NCBI RefSeq assembly: GCF_012396185.1
Contig: NZ_JAAXOW010000006.1
Coordinates: 1-62,986, forward strand
Direction: 5' to 3'
Origin: Sanguibacter hominis ATCC BAA-789
GTDB taxonomy: Bacteria; Actinomycetota; Actinomycetes; Actinomycetales; Cellulomonadaceae
DNA length: 62,986 nucleotides
Shown here: in pieces, positions 26,683-36,078 of the stretch
How positions within the stretch are numbered: position 1 is the stretch's first letter
How the letters are laid out: each line of letters starts with the position of its first letter
Made by a program: the position numbers and the translations under genes
Notes under the pieces: model-generated
Told to the model about the DNA's origin: nothing
Databases searched by the model: none
What the model saw: only the letters and a program-made list of their open reading frames with translations

Positions 26683-26696
26683 ATGGTGCGGTCGCG

Positions 26697-28013
26697 CTAG
26701 TCCTCGAGCGCGGCGAGGGCGAGCAGGACGTTCGACGCCGACCACGCGAGCGGTGCGACCGCGGCAGGCGACCCGTCGGCGAGGACCTTCTCCGGTATCG
26801 CGCCGGACGCCGTCCGGTGATCGTCGATCCAGTCGAGCCAGTGCTCAGCGGCGGTGCGGTCCCCCTGGGCGGCGGCAGCCAGCGCGTAGAGCGACGTCTG
26901 CGGCGTCCACGAGATGCCGTCCGTCTTCCACGACCCGCCCGGGGCGAGCCCGCCGGCCGGGCGGAGCATCTCCGCGACCGACGCCCGCCACGCCTCGACC
27001 GCGCCGTCGAGCGGCTCGTCGACGAACGGCGGCAGCACGAACGCCGTCGCCGCGTCCCGCGCCCCGCCAGTGACGTGGCGCGGGTACCCGCGAGAGCCGA
27101 ACTCCCGCTCGATCGCCGCACGCAGCCGCGCCGCGCCGTCGGCGGTCCGCGCTACGAGGTCCCTCTCACCCAGGACGCTGTACGCGTCCGACGCCGCCTC
27201 GAGCCCCGCGAGCAGCGGCGCGGCTGTGCCGAGCGTGAGGTGCTTCTCCTTGACCTCCCAGTAGTCCGGGGACGCGGGCGGCAGAGCCGAGCGGTTCGCC
27301 ACGAGCTCGAGCGTGCGCTCTGTCGACCGGTCGAGGAGGGGACGCAGGGTCGCGGCGGTCGAGCGCGCCGAGTCCTCGTCGAGCGTGTCGAGCACCTGCC
27401 CGATCGCCCACAGCGCCCAGCCCGTCCCGTCCGCCTGCGGCGCGCGGTCGTCAGGCGGGCCCGCGCCGTCGAGCGTGTACCGCGCCTCGAACGAGCCGTC
27501 CGCACCCTGCACCTGCTCGAGGTGCACGAGAACGCGCACGGCCTCCTCGAGGTGCCCCGTCCGGGCGAAGGCGACCGCCGCGAACGAGTTGTCGCGAGGC
27601 CACGAGTAGCCCCACCGGGGGTGCACGGCCGCGACCATCGCGCCGTCGTCGGCGAGCATCGCGCGCAGGTCCGACAGAGCCGCCGCCGCCATCGGCTCGA
27701 ACCGCGTCCCCGCGCCCGGCACGGTGCCCGCCGCGAGCCACGACGACTCCTGCGCCGCAAGCTCGATGAGCGCCTCCTGCTCCGCGGGCGTCGCCGACCC
27801 CGCGGGCGCCGGGACGCGCGTCGCCCCGAGATAGGCCTGGGCCGCACCCGGGGCGAGCGTCGCGACCCCCGCGGGCGTCACGACGAGGCCGTCCATGTAG
27901 AGGTCGATGTGCGCGTTGTCCGTCGGTGCCACGTTGGCGCCCCACACGACCGCGAGCAAGGAGAGCGCGGCGAGGGCCGCGCCGACGCGCGTGCGCCTGT
28001 GAGGCCTCGTCAT
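26697..28013 (-). CDS. Secreted GH15-like (six-hairpin) glycoside hydrolase
   Basis: 438 residues with an N-terminal signal peptide (RRTRVGAALAALSLLAVVWG, cleavage after about residue 28). The (alpha/alpha)6 barrel shows the GH15/glucoamylase-like segments GYSWPRDNSFAAVAFARTG (about residues 132-150), DGTGWALWAIGQVLD, PDYWEVKEKHLTLGTAA with a candidate catalytic Glu, and GGSWKTDGISWTPQTSLYAL near the C-terminus. Probably hydrolyses an alpha-glucan or trehalose-like sugar outside the cell; the substrate is not determinable. The ATG follows TAGGGT (28026-28021) by seven bases on the minus strand, the leaderless pattern. Confidence 0.82.
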   Translation of the reverse strand: MTRPHRRTRVGAALAALSLLAVVWGANVAPTDNAHIDLYMDGLVVTPAGVATLAPGAAQAYLGATRVPAPAGSATPAEQEALIELAAQESSWLAAGTVPGAGTRFEPMAAAALSDLRAMLADDGAMVAAVHPRWGYSWPRDNSFAAVAFARTGHLEEAVRVLVHLEQVQGADGSFEARYTLDGAGPPDDRAPQADGTGWALWAIGQVLDTLDEDSARSTAATLRPLLDRSTERTLELVANRSALPPASPDYWEVKEKHLTLGTAAPLLAGLEAASDAYSVLGERDLVARTADGAARLRAAIEREFGSRGYPRHVTGGARDAATAFVLPPFVDEPLDGAVEAWRASVAEMLRPAGGLAPGGSWKTDGISWTPQTSLYALAAAAQGDRTAAEHWLDWIDDHRTASGAIPEKVLADGSPAAVAPLAWSASNVLLALAALED

Positions 28014-28135
28014 GGCGACGACCCTAACGGCTCCCGGCGGAGGTATCGACACCGCCCCCGTGACCCGGCGCACGCGGGCGGCGCCGCGTGCGTGGTGTGA
28101 TGGACGCGATCCGAGGAACGCCGGGAGGAGCGAGG

Positions 28136-29653
28136 ATGCGAGACGTCGTCGTCGTGGGCTCCGGCCCGAACGGGCTCGCCGCCGCAGTGACGCTCGCACG
28201 CGCAGGCCTCGACGTCCTCGTCCTCGAGGCCCAGGCGACCGTCGGCGGAGGCGCCCGCACCGCGCCGCTCGGCCGCAACGTCGTCCTGCGCCCCGGCGCG
28301 GACGCGGACGCCGTCGCCGAGCTGCCGCACGACCTCTGCTCGGCCGTGCACCCGCTCGCCTTGGCCTCGCCCTTCTTCCAGGACCTCGACCTCGCCGCGC
28401 ACGGCGTCCGCCTCGTCTCGCCCGAGGCGTCCTACGCGCACCCGCTCGCGGCGGGCCCGCGCGGCCGGGCCGCTGTCGGCTACCGCGACCTCGGCCGCAC
28501 GCTCGAGCACCTGCACGAGCTCGGCGGCGCCCCGGCCGCACGGGCGTGGGCGCGGACGTTCCGCCCGCTCGTCGACCAGCACGACGTCGTCGCGCGGCTG
28601 CTGCTCGACGACCGCCGTCGTGCGCTCCGGGCGGGCGGCGCCGCCAGGTCGAGCCTCGCCGCGGCAGCGGCCGTCGCGCGCGGGATCGCCGCGCCGCCGC
28701 GCTCGGGCGTCGCGGGCGCGCTGTTCGCGGGCGTCGCCGTGCACGCCATGGCGCCGCTCGCCTCCGCCGCTGCCGCAGGCACCGGCACGCTCCTCGGAAC
28801 GCTGGGGCACGCGCGCGGCTGGCCCGTACCACTCGGTGGCTCCCAGGCGATCACCGACGCCCTTCTCGCTGACCTCGAGGCCCACGGCGGGACGGTCGTG
28901 ACGGGCGTGCGGGTGCGCACGCGCCGCGACCTGCCACCCGCACGCGACTACGTGCTCGACACGAACGTGCCGACCGCGCTCGCGGTCCTCGGCGACGACC
29001 TGCCCGTGCACGTCCGTGCCACCCTGCGCGGTTTCCGCGGCGGCCCCGCGGCCGCGACGGTCGCGCTGGTCCTCGACGGCCCGGTCCCGTGGGCCGACGA
29101 CGCCGTCGGGCACGCGGGGACCGTGCACCTCGGCGGGAGCGCCGCGGAGATCAGCGCCGCGCAGGCCGACGTGAGGGCCGGCCGGCACGCTGCGCGCCCG
29201 GTCGTGCTGCTCGGCGACCCGACCGTCGCCGACCCAGGCCGGGAGCGGGGTGGGCTGCGCGTCGTGTGGGCGTACGCGCACGTGCCCGCAGGCTCGGACC
29301 GCGACGTCACCGAGGACGTCCTCGCGCACGTCGACCGGTACGCACCCGGAGTGCGTGACCGCGTCGTCGCGACACGTTGCGTGCCTGCCGCGCGCCTGTC
29401 CGCGCACGACGAGAACCTGCACGACGGCGACATCGCCTCGGGTGCGATCACGACGTGGCAGATGATCGCGCGGCCGCGCCTCGCACGGGACCCGCACCAC
29501 CTCGGAGACGTCGGAGGCGGCACCCGCGCGTACCTCGCGTCCGCCGCGACGCCGCCCGGGCCCGGTGTGCACGGCATGGGCGGGTTCCTCGCAGCGCAGA
29601 GCCTCCTGCGGCGCAGAGGCGTCGGCACGGTCCTGGGCAGTGCTCGGACGTGA
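28136..29653 (+). CDS. Phytoene-desaturase-like FAD-dependent oxidoreductase
   Basis: 505 residues. The N-terminal FAD-binding Rossmann fold is [21 protein letters not shown] (dinucleotide motif GSGPNG, residues 8-13) with [17 protein letters not shown], as in the CrtI-like NAD(P)/FAD oxidoreductase family of actinobacteria. The middle includes [22 protein letters not shown], and the C-terminus [17 protein letters not shown] is the usual FAD-site end. No other carotenoid genes lie nearby, so the substrate is open. The start at 28136 has GGAGGAGCGAGG upstream. Divergent from the GH15-like gene. Confidence 0.88.
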   Translation: MRDVVVVGSGPNGLAAAVTLARAGLDVLVLEAQATVGGGARTAPLGRNVVLRPGADADAVAELPHDLCSAVHPLALASPFFQDLDLAAHGVRLVSPEASYAHPLAAGPRGRAAVGYRDLGRTLEHLHELGGAPAARAWARTFRPLVDQHDVVARLLLDDRRRALRAGGAARSSLAAAAAVARGIAAPPRSGVAGALFAGVAVHAMAPLASAAAAGTGTLLGTLGHARGWPVPLGGSQAITDALLADLEAHGGTVVTGVRVRTRRDLPPARDYVLDTNVPTALAVLGDDLPVHVRATLRGFRGGPAAATVALVLDGPVPWADDAVGHAGTVHLGGSAAEISAAQADVRAGRHAARPVVLLGDPTVADPGRERGGLRVVWAYAHVPAGSDRDVTEDVLAHVDRYAPGVRDRVVATRCVPAARLSAHDENLHDGDIASGAITTWQMIARPRLARDPHHLGDVGGGTRAYLASAATPPGPGVHGMGGFLAAQSLLRRRGVGTVLGSART

Positions 29654-29673
29654 TCTCGCCTGCGGCGAAATCT

Positions 29674-29690
29674 TGAGCCGGGGCGGCTCA
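29674..29690 (+). terminator. Small hairpin after oxidoreductase gene
   Basis: 6-bp stem TGAGCC/GGCTCA with a 5-base loop, 20 bases after the stop codon and just before the groEL promoter. A weak terminator candidate. Confidence 0.4.
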
Positions 29691-29695
29691 GCCGT

Positions 29696-29722
29696 CTTGC
29701 ACTCACCGGTCGCGAGTGCCAA
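29696..29722. promoter_or_regulatory. CIRCE element 1 (HrcA operator) upstream of groEL
   Basis: CTTGCACTC-N9-GAGTGCCAA, close to the CIRCE consensus TTAGCACTC-N9-GAGTGCTAA. It overlaps a promoter with -35 TTGCAC (29697-29702), an 18-base spacer, and -10 AATAAT (29721-29726). Confidence 0.9.
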
Positions 29723-29730
29723 TAATGGCG

Positions 29731-29757
29731 TTAGCACTCGGCTCGATCGAGTGACAA
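29731..29757. promoter_or_regulatory. CIRCE element 2 (HrcA operator) upstream of groEL
   Basis: TTAGCACTC-N9-GAGTGACAA; the left arm is a perfect consensus match. It lies eight bases downstream of the first element and at or just after the predicted transcription start. Two operators in tandem imply HrcA repression relieved by heat shock. Confidence 0.93.
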
Positions 29758-29833
29758 AGACTCCACCGGGCGGGCACGCCCGCCCACCACCCTGGGTCGA
29801 CCGGTGAGGCTCGAGCTCGGCGGCGTGACATGA

Positions 29834-31540
<1,707 letters not shown>

Positions 31541-31570
31541 GCCTGACTGACCACCGCACGCAGCACTGAC

Positions 31571-31605
31571 ACGAACCCCCTGGCCCGACGGGCCAGGGGG
31601 TTCGT
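31571..31605. terminator. groEL terminator
   Basis: Perfect 16-bp stem (31571-31586 with 31590-31605) with a 3-base loop, 30 bases after the groEL stop. Between convergent genes, so it can also end the WXG100 transcript. Confidence 0.9.
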
Positions 31606-31635
31606 GCATGCCTGGGTAGGGCGACGCGCCTGCCC

Positions 31636-31926
31636 TCAGCGGGCGAAGAGGCCCTGCGCCGCGGACTCCGCCTCCTCGTACGTCGTCGCCGCGCTCGACA
31701 GCGCGGTGGCGATCGACGTCAGGGCAGAGCGCACACTCGCCTGGGCGGTCAACCACTCCGAGTACGCGGAGTCGAACGCCGTCGACGCCGTCCCGCGCCA
31801 CGACGCCTTCAGCTCGGTCAGGTGCGTCGTCATCGCCGCCGTCTCGGTCTCGATCGACGTGCTGGTCGTCTGGACCTTCGTCGACGCTGTCGCGATCTGC
31901 GTGTAGTCGACCTGGAAGCTCGTCAT
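31636..31926 (-). CDS. WXG100-family (ESAT-6-like) protein
   Basis: 96 residues forming a helix-turn-helix hairpin with the central W-x-G (ELKASWRGTASTAF, about residues 38-51), the WXG100 hallmark. The C-terminal helix carries a possible YxxxE secretion signal (TTYEEAE, where Tyr is followed three residues later by Glu/Ala; imperfect). Family members are exported by type VII secretion as dimers. No EccC/EssC ATPase or other secretion gene is in the window, so it is an orphan here. The ATG has AAGGAGG. It is the last gene of a possible leftward run from the response regulator. Confidence 0.9.
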   Translation of the reverse strand: MTSFQVDYTQIATASTKVQTTSTSIETETAAMTTHLTELKASWRGTASTAFDSAYSEWLTAQASVRSALTSIATALSSAATTYEEAESAAQGLFAR

Positions 31927-32150
31927 GGGTTCCTCCTTGTCGCCGCGTCCGCGGCGTGCTCGCACAGCACCCCGGTGGCGCCGCGTGCCGACGACGCTAG
32001 GCAGGCGACGGGAGCGGCACGACGCTCGGCGGCAGCACGTGCGAGGCCGTCCGCTGGCGACGAGGCTGTGGGCAGGGCAGTCCAGGTGGCCGCAGCAGAC
32101 GCGGGCGCGACGACCGAGGGCCCGGCAGGGGAGCGGGCCCGGGACGAGGT

Positions 32151-33239
32151 CTAGAAGTCGTCCTCGTCGATGTCGACCTCCGACCAGCCGCGGACCGGGC
32201 CCGGTTCGCCGACCGTCGGAGGTGACGCCGGGGTCGCCGTCCGGATCGCTGCAGGGCCGGGGCGGAGCGGGGACGCCGTCGTGCTCGGACCGAGATCGCC
32301 CGCGCGCGCAGCGCCGGGGGACGCCCCGCCCCGCATCGCACCGGACGGACCTGCGTCAGGCGCCGCAGCCTGAGCGGGTGATGCTGGAGGGAGCGACGCC
32401 GCGAGGTGACCGTCGTCCCCGGCCCCGGTCGGCGCGGGACGCGCCGGCACCGCGGTGCCGTCCGTGCCGGTGACGCCCGTACCGGTGCTCTCAGCGACGA
32501 GCCGGAGCACGTCGTCCGTGCAGAGCAGGGCCGCGCCGTCGGCGTTGAGCTTCGCGAGCTCCTTCTTCAGCCGCATGAGCTCCGCCGCGACGTTCTGGCG
32601 AGCCGCGTCCTCCCACGCCGCGCCGAGCGGGCTCGAGAACAACGACGGGCGGCTGAGCAGCTTCGAGAGGATCGCGATACGTGCGCGGACGTAGTCCTCG
32701 GCGGGGATGTGCGCGTACTCCGCGCGGACGTCCTCGAGGTACGCCTTGTAGCGCTGCGGCTCCTGCGCGAGCATCCCCAGGTCTGCGTCGCACAGCACCG
32801 CGCAGTCGAAGTCTGCCGGGTCTGGGGCGTGCCGCAGCAGCGCCGTCACGAGCTGAGCGACGCGGTGCGCGCAGCGGTCTGGGACACCGAGAGCCGCGAG
32901 CTGCTCGTGCGCGAGCACCGCGCTCGCCGTCTCGTTCTCCCCGCCGCGCTCCGCGTACGCCGCCTTGCTCTCGGCGTCGAAGATCGCCCCGTGGTACCAG
33001 GCCGCGAGCCTCACGAGAGACGGTTCGTGCGTCTCCTCCGCGAGCTCGTCGACACGGCTGAGGACGTCGCACAGGTGGCGCAGGTCGTGGAAACGACGCC
33101 GCGGGTCCATCCAGCGAGCCAGCAACGCCTCGCCGGTCTCCCGGACGTCGTCCGGCGCAGCCGTCGCGCCTGCCTCTGCGCACGCGCGCATCCACGAGGA
33201 CAGGAGCCACTGCGGTGCGTCGGTATAGGAGACGCTCAT
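32151..33239 (-). CDS. HD-superfamily metal-dependent phosphohydrolase with Pro/Ala tail
   Basis: 362 residues. The N-terminal domain (to about residue 215) matches the predicted HD phosphohydrolases of COG4339: RRFHDLRHLCDVL (metal His residues), AAWYHGAIFD, ENETASAVLA with a conserved Glu, and FDCAVLCDADLGML (Asp-x-Asp-Leu). Substrate unknown; nucleotides are the family guess. The C-terminal 130 residues are Pro/Ala/Gly-rich, low complexity, probably disordered, ending in an acidic VDIDEDDF. That tail is unusual for this family. The gene lies 73 bases downstream of the histidine kinase and may share its transcript. Confidence 0.83.
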   Translation of the reverse strand: MSVSYTDAPQWLLSSWMRACAEAGATAAPDDVRETGEALLARWMDPRRRFHDLRHLCDVLSRVDELAEETHEPSLVRLAAWYHGAIFDAESKAAYAERGGENETASAVLAHEQLAALGVPDRCAHRVAQLVTALLRHAPDPADFDCAVLCDADLGMLAQEPQRYKAYLEDVRAEYAHIPAEDYVRARIAILSKLLSRPSLFSSPLGAAWEDAARQNVAAELMRLKKELAKLNADGAALLCTDDVLRLVAESTGTGVTGTDGTAVPARPAPTGAGDDGHLAASLPPASPAQAAAPDAGPSGAMRGGASPGAARAGDLGPSTTASPLRPGPAAIRTATPASPPTVGEPGPVRGWSEVDIDEDDF

Positions 33240-33312
33240 CGCTCAGCCTTCTGTGCAACCACCGGGGCGCAGGCCCCGTCGCGGTCCGCATGACCGCCGA
33301 CCGACCAGGCTA

Positions 33313-34980
33313 CTACCGCCCGGCCGAGTTGGCACGGTCGTCTGCGAGGGGCAGCGACAGGCGCAGCGTCGCACCTCCGCCAGGCGTCTCACGGACCTCG
33401 ACCTCGCCGTCGTGCACCGTGACGATGTCGCGGACGATCGCCATGCCCAGGCCCGACCCTCCGGACGACGAGTTGCGCGACGGGTCCACCCGGTGGAACC
33501 GCTCGAAGACCAGGTCACGGTGCTCGGCCGGGATGCCCGGACCGTGGTCGCGGACCTCGGCGACCGCGCGTCCGCCCACGACGCCGACCGCAACCTCGAC
33601 AGCCGACCCCTCAGGCGTGTGCTTGACGACGTTGCCCATGAGGTTGGTGAAGACCTGACGGATCCGAGCCGGGTCAGCCATGACCGTCACAGGCGGAGGG
33701 GGCACCGCAGGAGAGCCGTCGACCGTCGGGGGAACCCCGACGTCCGAGCCGTCGGGGGCGAGGGCGACCGACGCCGTCGGCCGCGTCGGGTCCATCGCGT
33801 GCAGGTCAGAGAGCGCGCCGCTCGCAACCTCCCGCAGGTCGAGCGCCTCGAGCGTCACCGGTCGCCCCTCGTCGAGCCGCGCGAGAGAGAGAAGATCCTC
33901 GACGAGCGCCCCCATCTGGACGGCCGACGACTCGATGCGAGCCATCGACTCCCTCGTGTGCTCCGGGGTCGTCACCGCACCCATCCGGTACAGCTCGGCA
34001 TAGCCGCGGATCGACACGAGCGGCGTGCGCAGCTCGTGGCTCGCATCCGACACGAACCGGCGCATGCGCGCCTCCGACGCGACCTGTGCGTCGAACGACT
34101 CCTCGATCTTGCCGAGCATGACGTTGAGGCTGCTCGCGACCGCCCCCACCTCGGTGTTCGGCGGCATCGGCGGGATGCGCTGGCTCATGTCACCGTCGGC
34201 GATCGTGCGAGCGGTGTGCTCGATCGTCCGCAACGGGCGCAGCGACCGACGCACAGCGAGGTAGCCGAGCGTCGCGCCGAGCAGCGCGATGCCCACGCAC
34301 GTGAGCGTCAGGATCTTCCAGAGCTGCGCCGTCGTCGCGTGGATGTCCGCGAGCGGCAGCGCGACGATCAGCACGGCGTCCTGCACCGCGAACGCCGAGC
34401 GGAGCTGGACGTCGCGAGCCACGACCCGCCACTCCGAGTACGCCTCGCGCTCACCCGACGACGTCGTCGCGCCCGGCACCGTGAACGGCACACCTTGCGT
34501 GGGCGCAGACGCCGGCTCGAGGGTGGGGATGCGCGGAGCGCCCCGCGACATCGTCGTGCCAGAGCTGACGGTGCGTCGCGTGCCGTCCTCGAGCTGGAGG
34601 AGGACAACGTAGTCGGACGGCAACGAGGGGTTCGAGCTCAGTGACGCGAGGTCCTGGACCTCGAGGATCGACTCCGCGGACGCGACCAGCTGGCGGTCGC
34701 GCTCGTCGAGCAGGTACTGCTTGAGCATCGTCGTCGCTGCGACCGTCGAGATCGTCAGGCCGACGACGAGGACGACAGCCGTGATGAGCGTCATCCTGCT
34801 GCGCAACGGCACGTGGTGCAGCCGGCCGCGCAAGAACTCCGGGAACTGCAGGAACCGTCGGCGCCGCGACGGCGTCGGCTCGGGCGGTGTCGGCTCAGAC
34901 GGTGCCGACTCAGACGGTGCCGTCGCGGGTGGCTCGGCTGCTGAGGGCGGTGGCGGCGGGGGCGGGGCGGGGGCGGTCAT
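33313..34980 (-). CDS. Sensor histidine kinase of OmpR-type system
   Basis: 555 residues. A Pro/Ser/Glu-rich cytoplasmic N-terminus (first 38 residues, including a run of ten prolines) is followed by membrane segment 1 (about 63-83), an extracytoplasmic sensor of about 135 residues, membrane segment 2 (about 222-243), HAMP, then HisKA with His315 (FVSDASHELRTPLVSIRGY). The HATPase has NLMGNVVKHTPEG, VRDHGPGIP, FERFHR and GSGLGMAIV. The layout resembles mycobacterial TcrY/PrrB-like kinases. It starts six bases after the stop of its response regulator, so the two form one operon. Confidence 0.94.
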   Translation of the reverse strand: MTAPAPPPPPPPSAAEPPATAPSESAPSEPTPPEPTPSRRRRFLQFPEFLRGRLHHVPLRSRMTLITAVVLVVGLTISTVAATTMLKQYLLDERDRQLVASAESILEVQDLASLSSNPSLPSDYVVLLQLEDGTRRTVSSGTTMSRGAPRIPTLEPASAPTQGVPFTVPGATTSSGEREAYSEWRVVARDVQLRSAFAVQDAVLIVALPLADIHATTAQLWKILTLTCVGIALLGATLGYLAVRRSLRPLRTIEHTARTIADGDMSQRIPPMPPNTEVGAVASSLNVMLGKIEESFDAQVASEARMRRFVSDASHELRTPLVSIRGYAELYRMGAVTTPEHTRESMARIESSAVQMGALVEDLLSLARLDEGRPVTLEALDLREVASGALSDLHAMDPTRPTASVALAPDGSDVGVPPTVDGSPAVPPPPVTVMADPARIRQVFTNLMGNVVKHTPEGSAVEVAVGVVGGRAVAEVRDHGPGIPAEHRDLVFERFHRVDPSRNSSSGGSGLGMAIVRDIVTVHDGEVEVRETPGGGATLRLSLPLADDRANSAGR

Positions 34981-34986
34981 GCGGGC

Positions 34987-35706
34987 TCAGCTGCCCGGCA
35001 GCTCGCGCAACAGGTAGCCCACGCCGCGCTTCGTCTGGATGAGCGGGCTGGGCTTGACGCCGTCGACCGGGGCGTCGATCTTCCGGCGCAGGTAGGAGAT
35101 GTACGACTCGACGATGTTCGCGTCGCCCGCCCAGTCGTACTGCCAGACGTGGTCGAGGATCTGCGCCTTGGAGAGCACCCGGTTGGGGTTGAGCATGAGG
35201 TAGCGCAGCAGCTTGAACTCGGTCGGGGAGAGGTCGATCAGCCGACCGGCGCGGCGCACCTCGTGCGTGTCGTCGTCGAGCTCGAGGTCCGCGAAGCGCA
35301 GGACCGCGTCGCCGTCCGCCGCGTCGTCGCCGCGCGTGCGGCGCAGCACCGCGCGGATCCGCGCGATGACCTCCTCGAGGGAGAACGGCTTCGTGACGTA
35401 GTCGTCGCCCCCGACCGTGAGCCCCGTGATCTTGTCCTGCGTGTCGTCGCGCGCCGTGAGGAACAGGACCGGCATCGTCTGGCCTTTCTCCCGCATCCGC
35501 GTCGTGACGGTGAAGCCGTCCATGTCGGGGAGCATGACGTCGAGCAGCACGAGGTCCGGGAGCACCTCACGGGCGAGCCGCAGCGCGCTCGCGCCGTCGG
35601 CAGCCGTATGGATCTCGAACCCTGCGAACCTCAAGGAGGTCGCGAGGAGCTCACGGATGTTCGGCTCGTCGTCGACGACGAGAAGTCGCGCCTCGGTCGT
35701 GGTCAT
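34987..35706 (-). CDS. OmpR/PhoB-family response regulator
   Basis: 239 residues. The receiver has VVDDEP (Asp12, Asp13), phospho-acceptor Asp56 (LVLLDVMLPDMDGF), Thr in FLTARDD and Lys in VTKPFS. The C-terminal winged helix includes LSPTEFKLLRYLMLNPNRVL, and ESYISYLRRKID with RGVGYLLRE after it. It resembles TcrX/MprA-type actinobacterial regulators. The ATG at 35706 is chosen because the receiver begins at once. Three CTGA half-sites in exact 11-bp phase lie 23-50 bases upstream, suggesting autoregulation. Confidence 0.95.
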   Translation of the reverse strand: MTTTEARLLVVDDEPNIRELLATSLRFAGFEIHTAADGASALRLAREVLPDLVLLDVMLPDMDGFTVTTRMREKGQTMPVLFLTARDDTQDKITGLTVGGDDYVTKPFSLEEVIARIRAVLRRTRGDDAADGDAVLRFADLELDDDTHEVRRAGRLIDLSPTEFKLLRYLMLNPNRVLSKAQILDHVWQYDWAGDANIVESYISYLRRKIDAPVDGVKPSPLIQTKRGVGYLLRELPGS

Positions 35707-35728
35707 GCCACCAGCATGCTCCGTGTTT

Positions 35729-35755
35729 CTGAGAACTGCCTGAACCAGTGCTGAG
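35729..35755 (-). promoter_or_regulatory. Phased direct repeats, probable response-regulator binding site
   Basis: CTGA occurs at 35729, 35740 and 35751 on the plus strand, each 11 bases apart (TCAG on the strand of the response-regulator gene). Head-to-tail half-sites in helical phase are what OmpR-family dimers bind. Confidence 0.55.
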
Positions 35756-35819
35756 TCGGCGGTGGGCGCGGCCCGCACCCGCCCGCCCCCGGAGGCTCCT
35801 CCGGTTCCTCTGTACCTCC

Positions 35820-35874
35820 GGTCCCCCTGGTCCCCCTGGTCCCCCTGGTCCCCCCGGTCCCCCCCGGTCCCCCC
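35820..35874. repeat. Tandem GGTCCCCCT repeat
   Basis: Three perfect 9-base units (35820-35846) followed by three with the last T changed to C or C inserted (35847-35874). A minisatellite-like, slippage-prone tract. Confidence 0.9.
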
Positions 35875-35880
35875 AGCCGA

Positions 35881-35925
35881 GAATGCGCATGATCTGCAGC
35901 AGATCGCAGCAGTTTGTGCGCATTC
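35881..35925. repeat. 45-nt palindromic element, upstream copy
   Basis: Ends GAATGCGCA (35881-35889) and TGCGCATTC (35917-35925), with an inner odd palindrome GATCTGC-A-GCAGATC (35891-35905). Same length and same terminal arms as the element at 36974-37018 on the far side of the DUF559 gene. Confidence 0.85.
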
Positions 35926-35928
35926 ATC

Positions 35929-35958
35929 GGGGACGGGGACGGGGACGGGGACGGGGAC
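35929..35958. repeat. Tandem GGGGAC hexamer, five copies
   Basis: Five perfect GGGGAC units directly after the palindromic element. Its G-runs could form a G-quadruplex on the plus strand. Confidence 0.92.
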
Positions 35959-36078
35959 GGCCTGGTGTCCCGGGCGTCCGCGCGCTGGAGGTCGTCCACA
36001 GGCAGTCGTCGGGACGTCCGTCATCGACAGAGCGTGCCGCGCCACCCGCCCGGCCGTTCGCTGCGGCACGGTGCGGAG

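Larger units (their letters stand above)
35707..36078. other. Repeat-rich intergenic region
   Basis: 372 bases without a credible gene. In order: three phased CTGA half-sites (35729-35755), about six copies of a 9-base GGTCCCCCT-type repeat (35820-35874), a 45-nt palindromic element (35881-35925), five perfect GGGGAC hexamers (35929-35958). Open frames across it read as Gly-Pro-Pro or Gly-Arg repeats and are artefacts of the repeats. Confidence 0.8.

Noticed and set aside
35820-35958. CRISPR-like array
   Set aside because: Units are 6-9 bases with no spacers; these are simple tandem repeats, and no cas genes are present.
35748-36078. Collagen-like Gly-Pro-Pro and Gly-Arg coding region
   Set aside because: The repeats are produced by the GGTCCCCCT and GGGGAC DNA tracts. 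No start or ribosome-binding site supports translation, and the real homology begins at 36079.
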